Source of the DNA: an uncultured Clostridia bacterium
GTDB lineage: Bacteria > Bacillota > Clostridia > Oscillospirales > Acutalibacteraceae
Reading direction: 5' to 3'
NCBI GenBank assembly: GCA_946409885.1
Contig: CAMJYF010000084.1
Span: 1-7,293, forward strand
DNA: 7,293 bases
In this document: positions 6,297-7,293 of the stretch, in pieces
Layout of the letters: each line of letters begins with the position of its first letter
Numbering within the stretch: position 1 is the first letter of the stretch
The notes under the pieces: model-generated
Database searches by the model: none
The model's input: only the letters and a program-made list of their open reading frames with translations
What the model was told of the DNA's origin: nothing
Program-made: the position numbers and the translations under genes

Positions 6297-6332
6297 AATC
6301 TTGCCGGTATCTCTGTACCATATTTAAAGATC
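6297..6332 (-). promoter_or_regulatory. PyrR-binding anti-antiterminator hairpin
   Basis: On the minus strand a lower stem GATCTT/AAGATT (one G-U pair), an asymmetric internal loop (TAAATAT opposite GGC), an upper stem GGTA/TACC, and a hexaloop CAGAGA (6315-6310) form the known PyrR binding-loop shape. The loop fits the CNGNGA core of the published consensus ARUCCNGNGAGGYU; the upper-stem bases differ from that consensus. Its 3' part, 6310-6298, can instead pair with the terminator's 5' arm at 6271-6259. Confidence 0.85.
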
Positions 6333-6342
6333 AACTGTCATT

Positions 6343-6371
6343 ATCATAGCACGCGGAAAATGATTTGTAAA
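6343..6371 (-). promoter_or_regulatory. Sigma-A promoter of the pyrR-uraA operon
   Basis: On the minus strand TTTACA (6371-6366) and TATGAT (6348-6343) are separated by 17 bp, with a TGC extended -10 element. Each box has five of six consensus bases. The start point would be near 6336, giving a leader of about 110 nt. The stretch immediately upstream (6372-6420) is rich in AATT and AAATTT tracts and could serve as an UP element. Confidence 0.85.
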
Positions 6372-6453
6372 GCACAATTCCGCAATTTTGGCAATTTCAG
6401 AAAAATCACGAAATTTCAGCAGAATCCCGTCGGATAATTGGGAATAATGAGCG

Positions 6454-7131
6454 TTACAGCATATACACGCCTGAACGCAGCGCAACGAACTCACGGCCCC
6501 CGCTGATCAGGTAACGGTAGACAGGCTCGTCGAACAGCCGGTGGTCCTTCAGGGAAAAATCCGTCAGGCTCACACGGTTGACCTTATTGGCGCCGGGGTT
6601 GCTGACGAACAGCGCGTCTTCACTGACAAATACGGAGCTGGGGGAGCGGAACGAAGGGGAGCCGTCTCCGCCCATGCGCATCACGATCCGGTTTTCCACC
6701 GGGGTGTATTTGACGATCAGGTCCTCCTGGGGTACCACGCTCCAAAGGTGTTTGCCGTCCGGGTCCGCGGCGGCGGTCCGGGCGGCGCAGCCGCGGTAAT
6801 GCACGTCGCCGGAGGCCAGCAGCCCGCCCTTATCGTCGAACCAGCCGGTCTCGCCGGATGCGTAAACCAGAAACAGCTGCCCGTTGGCCAGCCTTGCGGT
6901 TTCGCAGGTGATGTGATCCTTCAGCTTTTCCGCCACGCTCGGATACGCGGGACCGAATTTTGTGAGCAGATAAGCGCTGCGCGTTACCGTGGCAATGGAA
7001 TTGGTTGCCACGTCGTAGCTGTAAAACGCGATTTTCTCGCCGCCGCGCTCCGTTTTTTCCTTCAGCGCGAACAGCACGCCGGAGGGAAAGGGCAGCAGAT
7101 CGACGATATCAAGGCTTACGATCCTGATCAT
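6454..7131 (-). CDS. Uncharacterised beta-propeller-like protein
   Basis: This is a 225-residue protein, not recognised as a named family. There is no signal peptide or membrane helix, so it is probably cytosolic. The sequence is a series of short beta-strand pairs with turns; the segment at 162-188 (FRSPSSVFVS, then ALFVSNPGANKVNRV) resembles an NHL/YncE-type propeller blade, and earlier blades can be guessed at about 32-50, 84-106 and 120-150. At this length it would be a small or partial propeller. It starts with ATG inside the stop of rex (ATGA, 4-bp overlap) and has no good ribosome binding site of its own, so translation is likely coupled to rex. It may bind a ligand or partner, but no catalytic residues are evident. 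No convincing terminator follows it before the pyrR promoter region. Confidence 0.7.
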   Translation of the reverse strand: MIRIVSLDIVDLLPFPSGVLFALKEKTERGGEKIAFYSYDVATNSIATVTRSAYLLTKFGPAYPSVAEKLKDHITCETARLANGQLFLVYASGETGWFDDKGGLLASGDVHYRGCAARTAAADPDGKHLWSVVPQEDLIVKYTPVENRIVMRMGGDGSPSFRSPSSVFVSEDALFVSNPGANKVNRVSLTDFSLKDHRLFDEPVYRYLISGGREFVALRSGVYML

Positions 7132-7293
7132 TGGTTACCGTCCCGTCTGTTTTTGATTTTGTACGCCAGCGTCATCAGCGAGTCGTTGAGGTGGACGTTT
7201 TCCACGGTGGCCTCCGGATAAACCCGCTTGATATCGTAGTGGGAAAAATTCCAAAAGCTCTTTATACCGCAGGCGACCAGCCGTTCCACCACG
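7128..7293 (-). CDS. rex: Redox-sensing transcriptional repressor Rex, C-terminal fragment
   Basis: This is the last 54 residues of a minus-strand gene that continues past the right edge of the window. The segment reading GIKSFWNFSHYDIK, then VENVHLNDSLMTLAYKI, matches the C-terminal end of Rex (typically GIKGIWNFAP and VENVHLSDSLM). Rex is a dimeric winged-helix/Rossmann-fold repressor that leaves DNA when NADH rises relative to NAD+, derepressing fermentation and respiration genes. The DNA-binding and most of the NAD-binding regions lie outside the window. The family's usual W-N-F-A-P reads W-N-F-S-H here. The stop overlaps the next gene's start by 4 bp. The frame is open to the window edge. 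Confidence 0.9.
   Translation of the reverse strand, partial: VVERLVACGIKSFWNFSHYDIKRVYPEATVENVHLNDSLMTLAYKIKNRRDGNQ

Noticed and set aside
6224..6334. Longer pyrR start inside the leader
   Set aside because: It would translate through the attenuator and terminator; the ATG at 6223 has the ribosome binding site and matches the family N-terminus.
6421..6453. Terminator after the propeller gene
   Set aside because: The only stem, TCCC with GGGA across about 11 nt, is too short and is not followed by a clear U-tract.

Overview
The window looks like chromosome from a low-G+C-phylum (Firmicutes/Bacillota), Clostridia-type bacterium with a rather GC-rich genome, perhaps an uncultured Oscillospiraceae/Ruminococcaceae-like lineage; the lineage is inference. 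The support is a set of Firmicute-typical genes (Rex, PyrR with RNA attenuation, a DUF1292/YrzB protein, a DUF5685 protein, a LacX-type mutarotase), strong GGAGG ribosome binding sites, and sigma-A-like promoters. No mobile element, CRISPR array, tRNA or rRNA was seen.

Layout, left to right. A truncated PHP-family histidinol-phosphatase-like gene (1-677) is the only plus-strand gene. It converges, with a 2-bp gap, on a tight minus-strand cluster read right to left: DUF5685 protein (2694-1879, GTG start), J-domain protein (1879-1163), and a membrane zinc-ribbon protein (1147-680). Upstream of that cluster is a 340-bp gene-free gap (2695-3034) that appears to hold a structured minus-strand RNA of about 160-170 nt with its own promoter and a U-tract terminator. 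Next comes an acidic DUF1292 protein (3349-3035) with a near-consensus promoter.

The centre is a pyrimidine salvage operon on the minus strand: pyrR (6223-5681), uraA (5630-4269) and a LacX-type aldose-1-epimerase-like gene (4266-3409). Its roughly 110-nt leader carries a complete PyrR-type attenuator that can be read directly: a strong promoter, an anti-antiterminator with the PyrR hexaloop CAGAGA, an antiterminator that would use the same bases, and an intrinsic terminator just before the pyrR ribosome binding site. By analogy with Bacillus, PyrR bound to UMP/UTP would stabilise the first hairpin, allow termination, and shut off uracil uptake when pyrimidines are plentiful.

At the right edge, the C-terminal end of the redox repressor Rex (7293-7128) overlaps by 4 bp (ATGA) the start of an uncharacterised beta-propeller-like protein (7131-6454). 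No clear terminator separates that gene from the pyrR promoter region.

The items most worth a second look are the uncharacterised structured RNA at about 2805-2976, the DUF5685/J-domain/zinc-ribbon cluster, the mutarotase coupled to uraA, and the well-resolved PyrR attenuator.
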